Origin: Siphonodentalium dalli
Lineage: Eukaryota > Mollusca > Scaphopoda > Gadilida > Siphonodentaliidae
Length of the DNA: 64,000 bases
Assembly (NCBI GenBank): GCA_032622095.1
Contig: CP136062.1
Span: 155,428,875-155,492,874 of the forward strand
Direction: 5' to 3'
Under the pieces are notes generated by a model. It was not told the DNA's origin and searched no databases. It worked only from the letters and a program-made list of their open reading frames with translations. Below are positions 11,901 to 23,650 of this stretch, piece by piece. The position numbers and the translations under genes are program-made. Numbering within the stretch: position 1 is the first letter of the stretch; each line of letters begins with the position of its first letter.

Positions 11901-14900
11901 CACAAATGGCGGGGCAACATGTGTCGTATATACTGATTTGTAATTGGTGGAAGAAATTAATCTATTTGCCCGCATGCTGAAAAAACAAATTCTTTAAATA
12001 CAAATTTGTTGAAAATAATCAAGGATTTTGATTTGAGTTGCCTGCTCCTATAAATTTTATCTAGACTAATGGCATTGAAATATTATATTGTACGAAATTT
12101 ACCAACACTGACTGATATGCCAAGCACCAGAACAACATGTATGGCATTGTTGATTAGACACCATCAATTGAACAGGGATTAAACAAAGATGGTGGAAAAA
12201 GAGTCATGAGCTATTTTAGAATCTGGATATCCAGCATTTCTCTACGATGTACAACTCAACTTGAGCAACCTGGGTATATGCTGCTCAACTTTAAACAACT
12301 AGGATATCTACCGTATACTATATGCACCGTTTGGTGGAAATCGACTCGTCCGACGACAAGTAAAACCAATTTAATTAAACAGTGGTGGTGTAGAAAGTGG
12401 GGGTGACTGAACATAGCTGCTGTTATGACAAATTCATATTAACATACGAACATGTCACTGAATATAGTTGGGTGTCACGACCTTAGGAAAACATCAAATT
12501 TGAATCTCTGAAAGATGACAATAACTCTAACCATAACTCTAACCGGAACGCGACCTCAATCCTAACCCGAACCGGTATGGGACGGTACCCTAACACTAAC
12601 GAGGACGGAACCGTACCATAACACAAACCGAGACGGGACCATAAACTGATCCGTAACTCTAACAGGGATACGACGGGACCTTAAGCATAATCCTAACCGG
12701 GACGGGACCTTCGTCCGGGCGGAACAATCGGTACCGAACCATAACTCTAACCATAACTCGGGGCAAACATCAAATTTGAATCCCTGGAAGATGACGTGGG
12801 GCAGAAACAAAATACTGATTTCCAAACATGACAATAAAGAGACAGTTTCAACATATGTTTATATTACATGAGTTTAATCCGTAACATGATACGGACATAT
12901 ACGTTCAGAAGAGATATCCGTCATGGCTACTGGTTGAGGTGGTTACTTCAAATAAACGAGATAAATCACTACCATGACTAATCTACGATATGAGCATCAC
13001 ATTGAATCCTGATAATAAAGGAATATGAGAACGGTAACATGGGAATATGGACATCGAGGTGTTATCCTGTAATCAGGTAAGATTTAATCTAGTAATTAAT
13101 GAGGACCTATGTTGACATTTCTGCTCAAATTTTATTTCAATGAATTATGTTTAAGGAGACTAATTACCACCACCCAACTACCACATACAAGTTCGAACTG
13201 ATTTATGATAATATATTCCACGCACAGGAACAATTATTCAAAACATTACTATTTATGGTTTTGCGCAATCATTCCGAAACTCGTTCTGTATGTGACTAGT
13301 TCGTATCTATAGTAAAATATATAAGTTTACTGAACCAATTCGATAGTGTTTCGTGTAATGTTGTCGTTGGTAGCTATATAATATTATACAGATACATACC
13401 ATTGTTGGAAGGTTATACTATACAGTTCTAGTTTGATGTAAGCAGATCACTCAACAAAAATATTTCCATGATGTTGAGTTGTTAACTTATTACACACTAT
13501 AACAATAATTTAAGTTCGCTGGAAAATCAGGTTACTCAACGAGGAAGCCTACAACTGTAAGAGTTTACGCTTACCTGGTTGTTCTCCCTTTTACAGAATA
13601 TGGTTCCAACTCATGACTGCGAAATCTACGTAGTTGTCTACTCGCGAGGAGACCGGAAGTCCTTTCGCCACGCAATTGACATCCTGTTCCATTTGCGCCG
13701 AGTGAGCAAAGTCACCAAGCCCATCATTTTGGTGGAGAACAAGTGCGATCTTGTCCGGACAAAGGTCATCGCCGCCGGAGGTGAGTACCGTGTCTTTGCC
13801 AAACACTGAATTACTAGTAGTTTCCGAATGAAATGTTCAGATAAGTTCTACAACCGGCCAGTGTAGAAACTATTTTCTGAACATTATATATAGGTATGAC
13901 TCATCTGCACTTGTATTATATGTTCGTCTGTCGTCTGCTAATAATATGTCATTCCAATATATACTGTTATACCTGATGGGAGAAACTATTTTGTGATGAC
14001 ATGGTTAACATCTCCATGGACAGTTTATTACATATATTATTTCAGATGTTCTAGCAATGGGTCAATATCTTCAAAAGTTTAAATATGTTCACTAGACGCA
14101 CAAAACACTTAAATATACTTTACCTAGATCCAGCTATGTATGGGGCCATCTCCAACTCTCTTCAATAGAATATATGCAATAAATTAATGAATTTGAGTCG
14201 TCGTGCATGAGTGAAAAAAACAGTAATTTAGTCTATTACATCGCCCATGAAGAGTATGTACTGTCGCAAAGGGAGATAAATCATGAGTCAGAAATAAGCT
14301 AAATGTTTTTGAGCAGAAATAACAATTCTAAATTAAATTGAACGTGAGTTGAATCCTTGTGAACATCTGCAGTACACCGGTTTATCACATAATTAACCGT
14401 TAACCCCGTCCCAATGTTTTAGTAAGACACACGTGTATTATCGCTGCGCGCAGTGACGTAAGGGCTTATATCAATGGTGTCGAAGCCAATTCGGGGACTT
14501 TATTATTATGTTAAACATAATGTAATTACGATATTCGATTTTTGTTGCGTTATTTAGTGTTGGGTGTGAGATAACATGGTTGATACGGGTTGTTGACAAA
14601 ATTGTTCAACATGAAAAGACACATTTGAAATTACATATATTCGCTCTTGAATGTGCATTTACATCATATTTGGTTGTGATAAGGAACTCAATATTAATTT
14701 TGTTAACCCCAGCCTTTTCGAGGTCGTTTTTCCTCGCTTATGTGTGACTGTGATAAAATGGATCTTAAATTCGTCGCATTTCTATGCGAATTGTATTATT
14801 CCAATAAATTCGATTCTAGCCTCACAAAAGCTCGGTTCGAATATAATTTAGTGCACTCGGTTGATTACTTTCGTATACATGTGCGACTCATTAGATATCC

Positions 14901-15404
14901 TCTATGTTTCAAGTTGTTCTTTTGTAGGAAAATTGTTTTGACTTGAAAATCAGGAAGTGGTGTTTTGGAAGAAAGAGTGCCAAATTGCAAAATGGTATCC
15001 TCTCTGACAAATGCACAATTGTTTGCGCTCTATAATTACACTAGAGTTGCAGTGAATCCACAATTGTTATGATGCTGCTTTCTTTATGAAATATTTACTT
15101 TGTGAATTTGTTTCCATGGCCTCCGATGTTGAAACAAGCTACCTCTGCCCCTCCTTGACATTCATTTTAACTTTCGAATGTCTCTTTTTTTACAGAAGGG
15201 AAAAAAGTCGCCCTGTCATACAACTGCAAATTTGTGGAGACATCGACACTCTTCCATCACAACGTGGATGAGTTGTTGGTCGGTATTCATAAACAAAACT
15301 CTTTGCACAACAACGCGCGAACAGGCTCAGGGAGGAAGATGAAGGCACTTTTACCACGCATTTTCAAGAGTAAAGCATCCTGTGAAAATTTGATGAAATT
15401 ATAA
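5631..15404 (+). CDS. RGK-family Ras-related GTPase, copy A (spliced, 4 exons)
   Basis: Joining 5631-5955, 8299-8387, 13597-13780 and 15196-15404 gives one open frame of 268 aa. Every junction is GT-AG and phases match (1, 0, 1). The N-terminal extension (1-75) is rich in Ser. The P-loop is G82-SHGVG-K88-T89. The switch II region (119-134, VSVMLNGEQVWQC) lacks the usual DxxG, as in RGK proteins. NKCD at 186-189 is the G4 base-recognition motif and ETST at 214-217 is G5. The tail is basic (GRKMKALLPRIFKSK) and ends with C262-ENL, like the invariant SCHDLSVL-type end of Rad/Gem/Rem. RGK proteins inhibit high-voltage-activated calcium channels through the beta subunit and affect the cytoskeleton, acting at the plasma membrane; that role here is inferred from family. 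Length is normal for the family. Confidence 0.93.
5956..8298 (+). other. RGK copy A intron 1
   Basis: Donor GTTGGT, acceptor TATTCCAG. AT-rich, with no gene inside. Position 6694-6696 (ATA) is the empty site of the Crypton-like insertion found in copy B. The segment from about 6989 shares words such as GAAATGTTCAGA with intron 3 (around 13,826), which suggests an old dispersed repeat in both introns. Confidence 0.8.
8299..8387 (+). CDS. RGK copy A exon 2
   Basis: 89 bp encoding the end of codon 109 to residue 138 (acidic EDDDDN, then VSVMLNGEQVWQCFNEELTHQ). It follows acceptor TTCCAG and precedes donor GTATGA. The VSV-LNGE pattern is the beta-strand before the RGK-type switch II. Confidence 0.87.
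8704..8765. repeat. Hairpin related to the Crypton end, copy A
   Basis: A perfect 20-bp stem: GAGTGGAATTGTGGTTTTAA (8704-8723) pairs with TTAAAACCACAATTCCACTC (8746-8765). The 22-bp loop carries CCACGAG and TTTTGGCGAG. The same loop and stem words (TTGTGGTTTTAACCACGAG and TTTGGCGAG) form the core of the large hairpin at 44,897-45,037. The flank AAATTTTCA is also shared. Confidence 0.9.
12489..12519 (+). repeat. 31-bp direct repeat, left of satellite island
   Basis: It begins AAACATCAAATTTGAATC and ends AAAGATGAC. It matches 12,765-12,795 with two differences. The satellite island lies exactly between the two. Confidence 0.85.
12520..12764 (+). repeat. Small satellite island in RGK intron 2, copy A
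   Basis: GC-rich degenerate repeats of ACTCTAACC and GGGACGGGACC type, the same words as the large satellite at 16.2-19.3 kb. It is inside AT-rich intron DNA and bounded by 31-bp direct repeats. The minus-strand open frame here (12,562-12,834) is a by-product of the repeat. Confidence 0.85.
12765..12795 (+). repeat. 31-bp direct repeat, right of satellite island
   Basis: AAACATCAAATTTGAATC then CCTGGAAGATGAC. Partner of 12,489-12,519. Confidence 0.85.
13597..13780 (+). CDS. RGK copy A exon 3
   Basis: 184 bp encoding residues 139-199 plus one base. It follows CCCTTTTACAG and precedes GTGAGTACC, a near-consensus donor. It contains YVVVYSRGDRKSF, the beta-strand 4 region, and IILVENKCDLVR, the G4 motif. 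The composition is clearly more GC-rich than the introns. Confidence 0.93.
13781..15195 (+). other. RGK copy A intron 3
   Basis: Donor GTGAGT, acceptor TTTTTTTACAG with a good pyrimidine tract. AT-rich, with no gene recognised. Confidence 0.8.
15196..15404 (+). CDS. RGK copy A exon 4 (3' end)
   Basis: It encodes residues 200-268 and stops at TAA 15,402-15,404. It contains ALSYNCKFVETST (beta-5, helix and G5), the basic KMKALLPRIFKSK stretch and the Cys-containing C-terminus SCENLMKL that identifies the RGK group. Confidence 0.93.
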
Positions 15405-15753
15405 TTTATCATTCACCTGTTCAGCAACATTCAGAGTATGAAATGATGTTATTATAACAATTGTTATATATTTATCATCGGTTATGTGAGATCGTGTAGC
15501 ACGAGTGCTGTGTGGTAATGTGTTATCTTTGTCAGTGTTGAGAAGGAAACATGTATACCATTTTAAACAGAGAATACTTGAAGCTAATAACCATATCCTG
15601 TCATCCATTTGTAACTCAGATATATTCAAATCGAAATTATTCAAAATCATGGAATCATATGTTGTACACTTAGCTGCATATGTATATATAACATAAACGT
15701 AGCATATAACGTATGATTATTTTGTAAGTTATGGATAATTATGTATAGTCTGA

Positions 15754-15759
15754 AATAAA
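15754..15759 (+). terminator. Polyadenylation signal, RGK copy A
   Basis: AATAAA in CTGAAATAAAACT, 350 bp after the stop codon. It is conserved at 56,771-56,776 in copy B. Confidence 0.6.
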
Positions 15760-15780
15760 ACTATATATCCATGTAGAGCA

Positions 15781-15908
15781 TTATCATCATCACCATTATC
15801 ACCGTTGTCATCATCATGGTCATTATCGTAATCATCATAACTGCTATCTGTTATCACAATCAACATCAACATCATCGCCGGCATCATCATATTCATCGCC
15901 GTCGTCTT
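15781..15908 (+). repeat. Degenerate ATC trinucleotide microsatellite, copy A
   Basis: Imperfect ATC/ACC/GTC array directly after the likely gene end. Copy B has a slightly shorter version at 56,797-56,922. Confidence 0.85.
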
Positions 15909-16159
15909 AAGTAATCACCACCAATTGTTTGGATTATATGAGCATTGACGGTTAACTATTTCGGTCGTAAATATATCTACACGCGCTTCCATTCATCAAA
16001 CGTGGTGAATTCCGTTACTAATTCCTTATTGATCATTCGGCAAAATCCGAGAACGGTGGGAAATTACCTCTCATTCGTAAGCGGCCAACGGGGCCGAACA
16101 CAATTAGGATCAGCTTTCAAAAAGTGGCCTGAAAATGAGTTACCGCTCTGGTCTGTCAG

Positions 16160-19100
16160 GAAAATTTCGGGACCGGATGACTCGGAACTTTAACCAGGAC
16201 AGGCGTGTTGGGACCCTAAAGGGACGGGACAGTAATTCTAGCTGGACCCGGGCCGTGGCTATTAATCTAACCGCGGGCGGGACAAATCGGTACCCTAACC
16301 CTAACCGGGGCGGGACGCGACTCTAACATTAACTGGGACGCGACCTTAGGCCTAACCCTAACCGGGACGGCATCTTAACCCTAACACTGAACAGGACGAC
16401 GCGGTATCCTAACCCTGACCGGACGGGACTATAAGTTGTATGTGGGTGTTCGGAACGGATTGTAACTTAACCATAACCGAACCTGGGCCCTACCCCGGAG
16501 CGAAACGGTGCGGGACCCCAACCTTAACCCAGACTGGACGAGACCGTAATTCTAGCTGGACCGTGACTCATAGTTCTAACCGCGGACGGAACAAGTCGGG
16601 ATCCTAACCGGGGCGGGACGAAACCCTAACTCTAACCGGGACGGGAAATAAAGCATAAACATAACCCTAACGGCAGCTTAACTCTAAGACTGAACAGGCC
16701 TAGTCCGACCGGACGGGACCATAACCTTTATGTTGGGGTCGGAGTGACTGTAACTTTAACCCTAACCGGATCGGGGCCCTATCCAGGAACTGAACGGGGC
16801 GGGGCCGTAAGCCAGGCAGGACGGGACCTTGACCCAACCCTGACGGGACATTAACACTGGCTACACCAATAACCCTAAACCTAAACGGCACTGGACGGCT
16901 CTGAACGGGAATTTAACCCTAGCCCTAACCGAGACGGGACCATGACGCTAACCGTTAGGGGAACCCAATACTAACCGGGACGTGACCACTGACCCTAACC
17001 TATTCGGGACGGGAGCTTAACCCTAACTCTAACCGGGACGGTTGGAACCTAACACTAACAATACTCGTAACCTGATGGTGGATCCGGATGGTCCGTACAT
17101 CGGACGGGACGAGCCGGGACCATAACAAGGAAGAGACGGGACCATAGGACGGTACCCTATCTCTAACCGGAACCCTAACCCTACCCCGGGGCGGAAGTCA
17201 GGGGAGGGACGTTAAAACTAATCATAACCATAACCGGGACGGCACCAGTCGGGGGCAATAACAATAACTGAAAAGAGGCCTTAAGCCTAACCACAAAGGG
17301 GACGGGACCTAAACCTTAATACGGACCAGAACGGGAGGTTAACATAACTACAACCGGGACTGGTGCTAAACCCTAACCCGTACCGAACGGGCGGGATTCT
17401 AATTTGGATGTGGTGGTTCGGAACGGTACTGTAACATAATCATGTCGGGGGTCTGACACGGAAATTAATTGGGCGGGACCCAAACACTAACAGGGCGGGG
17501 CCTATGCCCAACCCTGACCGTGACGGGACCTCAACCCTTGGCAAAACCATAACCCAAACCCTAAAGGGACTGGACGGTTCGGGCGGGAACTTAAACACAA
17601 CACAACTAACCTGGTCAGGGCCCTATCACTAACCGGTACGGAGCCTTAAACATAACCTTGGCGGGAGTTTAACCCTATCTGGTACGGGATGTTACTACAG
17701 TACTAACTGACAACAATCGTTACCTGGCGGGTAAACCCGACCTCGGACGGGACGAATCGGGACCCTAACCAGGACGGCACCCTAATATAACCTTTAACTG
17801 AACGTAACTGGTTGGAACGGGACCTTAACACTAAACGTAACCATAAAACCTGACGTTAACACTAACCATAACCGGGACTGTACGGCTCTGGGCTGGAATT
17901 TCATAATAACCATAACTGGGACGGGACCAGTCGGGACCCTAACACTAACCTGGACTGGACCTTTGTCCGATTCCTAACTCGAACTTGGACGGGACCTTGA
18001 GCCTAACCCATAACCGGGAAGGGACGGGACCACAACAAGGGCGGTATCCTAACAGTAGCAATAACTGGACGGATTGGAACGGGACCTTAACCCTAACCAT
18101 TACCCTAAACCGGGACCAGTGTCATGGGACGTCCGGGACGTTAACACTAACCTTAACGATAACCCTAACCGGGACTGGACGGCTCTGAACTGGAAATTCA
18201 CCAGAACCTGACTGCGACGAGACCAGTCGGATTCCTAACACTAACCGGGACTCGACCTTAGAGCCATATCCCTAACTCTAACTTGGACGAAACATTGAAC
18301 CTAACCTTAACCGGGACGGGAGCTTAACCCTGACAATAACCGGGGAGGTACCCCAAGATGGACGTGGCGGGATGGGACCATAACTCTAACCCTAACCGGA
18401 CGGGACGAGTCGGGAAACTAACCCGGGATGGAGAGAGACACTAACCCTACCAGAGTATGACCCTAACCATAACTGTGACTGGACGGCTCGGGAATGTAAA
18501 TTAGGCCTAACACTAACCCTAACTGGGACGGACCCTACCACTAACCGAAACGTTACGGTACCTTAAACCAACACCCAACTCAAACCGTGGCGGATGGGGC
18601 TGGACCTTAAGCCTAACCTAATTATGAGTGGACCCTGACTCGAACCGCGACATGGTCTTAACCTTATCTCTAACCGGAAGGGGACCGTAACACTATCCGA
18701 GATGTGACGGGACCGTAAACCGAGCCCTAACTCTAAGCGGGACTCGACATTAAAACTAACTCTAGCTAATCCGGGGAGGATGGGACCCAACCCTAATCGG
18801 GACGGAACCGTAACCCTAATTCTAACAGGTACGGGACTCTAACCCTTACAGGACGGGATGTAAACCTTAACCCTAACTGGTACTTGACCTTAAACCTAAC
18901 TCTAAGCCGAACCGTGTAGGGACGGGCCCTTAACCATAACTCTAACCGGGGCGGGACCTTTAGGTTCCCCTACCCAACCGCGGCGGTGTGTGCCGGCCCT
19001 TAATCCTACACTAATCCGAATGCCAGCGAGAGGACATTAAACCTATCTCTAATCCGAATCGGGGCGGGACGGGACCTTAACACTACCCATAACCGGGACG

Positions 19101-19330
19101 GGGCTGGACCCACACACTGACCGTAATCGGCACGGGACGATAAGGGCCGTGACGGGACCCTAGTATAACAGGGATAGATCGAGATGGGACCTTTATACTA
19201 TAGCACTAATCATAAACGGGACAGGACGGGGCGGATCCTAACCCTAACTGGGACGGGACCCTAACCATAACCGGGATGGACGGGATGGGACAGCGGGCGC
19301 GGGTAGTGACGGTAACGGGGCGCGCGGGCG
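16160..19330 (+). repeat. Large degenerate telomere-word satellite, copy A
   Basis: About 3.2 kb of GC-rich degenerate repeats mixing CCCTAACC-type words (TACCCTAACCCTAACCGGGG at 16,291-16,310) with GGGACGGGACC-type words. The rough unit is about 20-25 bp, but the period is irregular. CCCTAA is the metazoan telomere hexamer on this strand, yet pure hexamer arrays are absent. All open frames inside are repeat artefacts. It contrasts sharply with the AT-rich flanks. Confidence 0.9.
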
Positions 19331-22221
19331 GAGCAACTCGTAGTTGTGTTGGTTGGGGCGTCACTGTACGTCTGTTTTCGACCAATTGGCACTGATGTTC
19401 TAATTTTTTCGGTCCAAATTATCGCCCCATGCACTTTCACTTCAATGTTCCAGACCGAGCATAGCAGCAACTAATATTCGGAAACTTTTTGAAACTCGAT
19501 CCAAATTTACTTCGGCTAAATCGAATTCTATCCAGCTATTATTTACATATACTTCTGAACACCTGATATATACATATTTTTTGTTTTGAACTATCAACGT
19601 TAGCGTTGTTAAAGTAATGAGAGCGGGTCTCAAGTTACAAAGAGGACATACTAATAACGCTGTCAATGGCTACCGTGTTAAACCTGTTTACCCTGGAAGC
19701 CTATAACATTGTAGAGGTCGGTTGTTTATTATGACATCAAGGTGAACATATCCATACTGCACATGGCGTCACTTTATATTGCAACCAGTCTTTTCGCTTG
19801 CTTCTTGAATTAACGAACAGCAGAGGAATATCTGCTGGTTGCTTTCATGTTTTCATTTCAATTCAATATGTTGGGACGTTTGTACACCCGCAATCCGATA
19901 TTTGACTAAGAGATGATTATAATTTTGCGTAGAAGTACAATTTAGTTTTATCTTATCGAATATGCCATTTCATTTTATGCCATTGTCTGATTTATTTGAT
20001 TTATATTCGTGAATAATCCTGTGTCTTTCAATTGTTCTTGGCTGATAGCGATTCACGTGATTAGATTCATATATCTGTATGTGGCTCATGTTATCGTTTC
20101 TACATTGTGTATCATGGTTTTGCATGCTTCAATATCTACTGGTTAATTTATTTTGGCTTTTATGTGTTAATTTCATTTCATTCGAGACTTTTGTAACGTA
20201 CATAAATTGCCCACAACTCGATATTTGGCCAAGCGATTATTCAACTTTTGCATAGAAGTAAACTTTATTTTTTGAAAATATCATTTTATCATGACATTCA
20301 CTGATTTGTATGATTGTTATTCATGCGCTCTAAATAATCCTGTCACTTCCAATTGTCGATTCGTGATCTTGAATCACGTGATCATATTCATATATTTGGC
20401 GATTGCTCAAGCCGATGTTCTATGTTTTCACGTTTACTACACATAGCGATTACGCAGACCAATGTTCTACATGTACGTTGTAATATGTATTACATTATGT
20501 TGATTGTGTTCATGGTATACATTGTCCCGAATGTCCTTAACCAGACACCACATGTAAGCGAAAAATAAATTTGTCGGATCGGAATAATGGACTTTGTCTC
20601 ACTTACTCCCTATGCATGGAAATTGCTTTAATAGGCATCAAACCAGTGACATTACATAACTACGGTCTTTACTTATTGTATACAAATTAATAGAAGTTCA
20701 GTAAAAATAACTATAATTTGATTAAGTCTCTTTAATCCGTGTTATCGAAGAAAATATATCGTCAAATGTATAGCGTATTGGGGTACTATTACTTGTACAA
20801 CCACTTATCTCACATATATCCTAGATTCGTTTAGTTTGCAACTGATGGTAAATTGTGTTCTTAGTATTTTGTTGAAAGGTAACTGATATGTATACTGTTG
20901 ATACGTGCGGTTCCAGCTGGACTATACGCACCCCTGATCAAGACTTAGTGGTCCTGCTAATGTGATGTGATGTGATGCTGGTGGTCTCTGCTGAATTGCT
21001 ATAATGCGATTCGGGCGAACTGATGCTGTTAAGACAAAGTACCGTTATTTTTCAAATGTTGTCATTTTCTGGGTGTATGGCTAATACGAGCGGTTTGGAA
21101 TAAGACCAGTGCATGTTTGGAACATAAAAAACATAGACATTTTGAACAAATATAATAATGGCTGCTCTGGTGTTTGCAAAACGATGTGAATTGCCATCTT
21201 GCTATAGTCAATTCGTCACAACTAGTACAACCAATATAAACATATCTCGCAATATATATGTGTTGGAATGTTTGATACACACAATGGCTTTTCATATTGC
21301 AGATTTTCCGAACGCCGCACAAACGACAATTTTAGAACAAATAACGTACATGTTCTTAACAGCGTAAATTTGCCATGACAGCATCTTAGCAATTCAACAG
21401 GGCCCACCAGCATCGCATCACATTGGCGGGATCAGTTGACCAGTTGTGATACTGTAATAGGATGAAACTTTAATGGTCTGACTGTATTTGTGTTCGAGGG
21501 TACGCCAATACATGGGATTCGTTAATCAAATAATTTATTATTGCGACAGTTCTTTAATCTTAGTGTTCGATATTCCGAGAGTTCGATACTTAAGAATTTA
21601 CAGCGACGTGGACATGAATAACAGTCGGGCCTCATCAACATAAAATAAATGTTCCCCGAGGCATCACCATGCGCAAAAGAATCCCACCGGTATCAACTTT
21701 AAACACCATACATACATTTGGGAACAGACAATTAACACACGCGTATATATAATTGCGTAAATGATACACAAATATCCAAATGTTTGTCTTTGTCGTGTCT
21801 TATACATGTATGTTACAACATATGTGACTTATTGGTGCTCTATATAAAGATTCACGTACATGCACGTGCGTGAGCGACACATACACGTGTAATAATTTAA
21901 CGCGATGCTGAAACGGATGCCAGCTTCCGTATGTGAGGAAACTACATGCTATTCTGAAAGCTAGCGCGACCTACATGTATATTTACATATTCGCGACTTT
22001 CGGACAATCGAATAATCGTAATATCTAACTATCTGACAAACGAACTGCCTAATTTTTTCGTCATTTGACAAATATACAACATTCATATTTGAGAATAAGT
22101 GGGACAGTTGAAGCACAGGTCCCCAGATCAAAGATTTACTCCACCCCCAATAATACTTAATCCCATAGAAATGTATTCAACTTGGCGGGGCCTAATTTTT
22201 ATTTATTTTTTTCACTAAAAA
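19331..22221. other. Non-coding stretch between satellite and foldback, copy A
   Basis: AT-rich, with no gene recognised. A related pair of segments (about 19,850-20,060 and 20,160-20,360) shares words such as TTTTGCRTAGAAGTA and TCATTTTAT, which suggests an old internal duplication. TTAA at 21,029-21,032 is the empty target site of the MITE found in copy B. Confidence 0.65.
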
Positions 22222-23237
22222 AACAGGTTCAAAATAGAAAACAAATATTTGTGTTACATAAAGGCCTCATATATACGTAGAAATATATTTTCTTACTCAT
22301 CAATTTGATGTATCCCGTGTAAAAACATGGTCCAGAAAAACTCCTGTTATGAGCACAGGTCTGACGGAAACCGGCTGTTGAAATCCCTCGATCGAGATGG
22401 AGTCCGCTCAACTCGGTCAAAGAGCCGGATTTTGACCACACCGACTTGTGCTTCGAAAACGCACTAAACGGTAAGTAGAATATATATATTATACATAATT
22501 AGAAGCGGAATCACGGCATCATATCTCTCGTATTTATTTAAATAATCAGTTTCATAAAACCGGAAGCAAATTTAAATTGTCCAAAACAAGCCATTTTGTA
22601 AGTAAGCTGATATGACGTAACACTAATTTGTCATTGGCCCAATATAAATCAAATATATAACGAAGAAGTAATGTACATACGCTCTAAATATTTACGAAGT
22701 TATATTCTTGTCCATGTGTATGTTTTCAAATCGGCATTCGTGTTAATTCAATCTTTATCTATTCTTTTCATTTTTTATAAATACATATTGTGTTGCATAG
22801 AATTATAAATAGTACTCACGGCAGACTCGCATAAAATGGCTGGTTTTGGAAAATTTATATTTGCTTCCGAATTCATGAATCTGATTTTTTTCAATAAATA
22901 CGCGAGATACGATGACGTGATGTGGCCAGATTGGTTTGGGTGTGTCAGTAATTAATTCCGCTTCTAATGATGTATAATATATATATTTTACTTAACGTTG
23001 AGAGTTTTTGAAGCGCAAGTCGGTGTAAAAATCCGACTCGCTGACCCAGTTTAGCGGGCACCATCTAGAACGAGTGATTTTAGCAGTCGGTTTGCTCCAG
23101 ACCTGTGCTCATATCCGGAGTTTTTCTGAACCAATTTTACACGGCATACTTAAAATTGAAGAGTAATAAAATATCTTTCTACCTATATATGAAGCATTTA
23201 TGTTGCTAACATTATTTTTGTGTGTTTTGAACCTGTT
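22222..23237. repeat. Foldback (long inverted repeat) element, copy A
   Basis: The left end AACAGGTTCAAAA (22,222-22,234) is the exact inverse of TTTTGAACCTGTT (23,225-23,237). Imperfect pairing continues inward for about 400 bp on each side, for example AGACCTGTGCTCAT on the right against ATGAGCACAGGTCT on the left, and AAGCGGAAT against ATTCCGCTTCT. No transposase ORF is present. It resembles a non-autonomous foldback DNA transposon. Confidence 0.82.
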
Positions 23238-23650
23238 TGTGGACTTTGAAAAAGTTATAACAAATTAGGGCCGTCCGCGTTCGATACCTTTCTATTATAG
23301 GAAGAATATAGGGGCGGTGCATTTTTGTTTTTGTTCTGGCGACCTGTGAGTTAAAGATGCCCAAATTTGATAAAATACAAAATACACCTAATGTGACAAA
23401 ATACACAAAATTTGACAAAAACAAATCTTTGGCAACATAAGCATGGACGCTATCATAGACGATATTGGAATGTTTGCTAGACTGACCACAGTCAAACGTG
23501 CTAAAAAGTTGCTCTTTTGAAATTCGACATTTGGCCATCAATACTTCATAATGATAATGCAGGGTTCGTTGTGCCATTCATTTTCGTGTATACAAACTGT
23601 GCATTTGAAGGTTGTTTGCTGTCAAACCGTCAGGGCATCTTTAAGTCATC
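23238..23650. other. Non-coding stretch next to foldback
   Basis: A 121-aa minus-strand open frame (23,212-23,577) has no recognised motif and overlaps the foldback end. It is probably chance. Confidence 0.5.

Larger units (their letters stand above)
8388..13596 (+). other. RGK copy A intron 2
   Basis: A 5.2 kb intron with donor GTATGA and acceptor TTTTACAG. It contains a short hairpin (8704-8765) and a small satellite island (12,520-12,764). The remainder is AT-rich with no gene recognised. Confidence 0.8.
1..22860 (+). repeat. Segmental duplication, copy A
   Basis: This stretch is collinear with copy B (38,076-64,000) and contains the same RGK gene, satellites, hairpins and foldback element in the same order and orientation. 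By eye the exons differ at 4 of 184 bases (exon 3), 5 of 209 (exon 4) and 3 of 89 (exon 2). Copy A lacks the Crypton-like element and the TTAA MITE found in B, and has short deletions near its left end, for example about 60 bp near position 115 and about 70 bp near 272 relative to B. It may be a real tandem duplicate or an allelic copy placed in series by the assembly. Confidence 0.93.

Noticed and set aside
13579..13596. Start of translation just upstream of RGK exon 3
   Set aside because: The bases before 13,597 are a polypyrimidine tract with acceptor AG. The frame continues from exon 2 instead.
16160..19330. Open frames inside the satellite (for example 17,985-18,188) as proteins
   Set aside because: They follow the repeat words, lack any domain and shift with each indel in the repeat.
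23212..23577. 121-aa minus-strand ORF as a gene
   Set aside because: It overlaps the foldback terminus, has no motif, and its length is within chance for AT-rich DNA.
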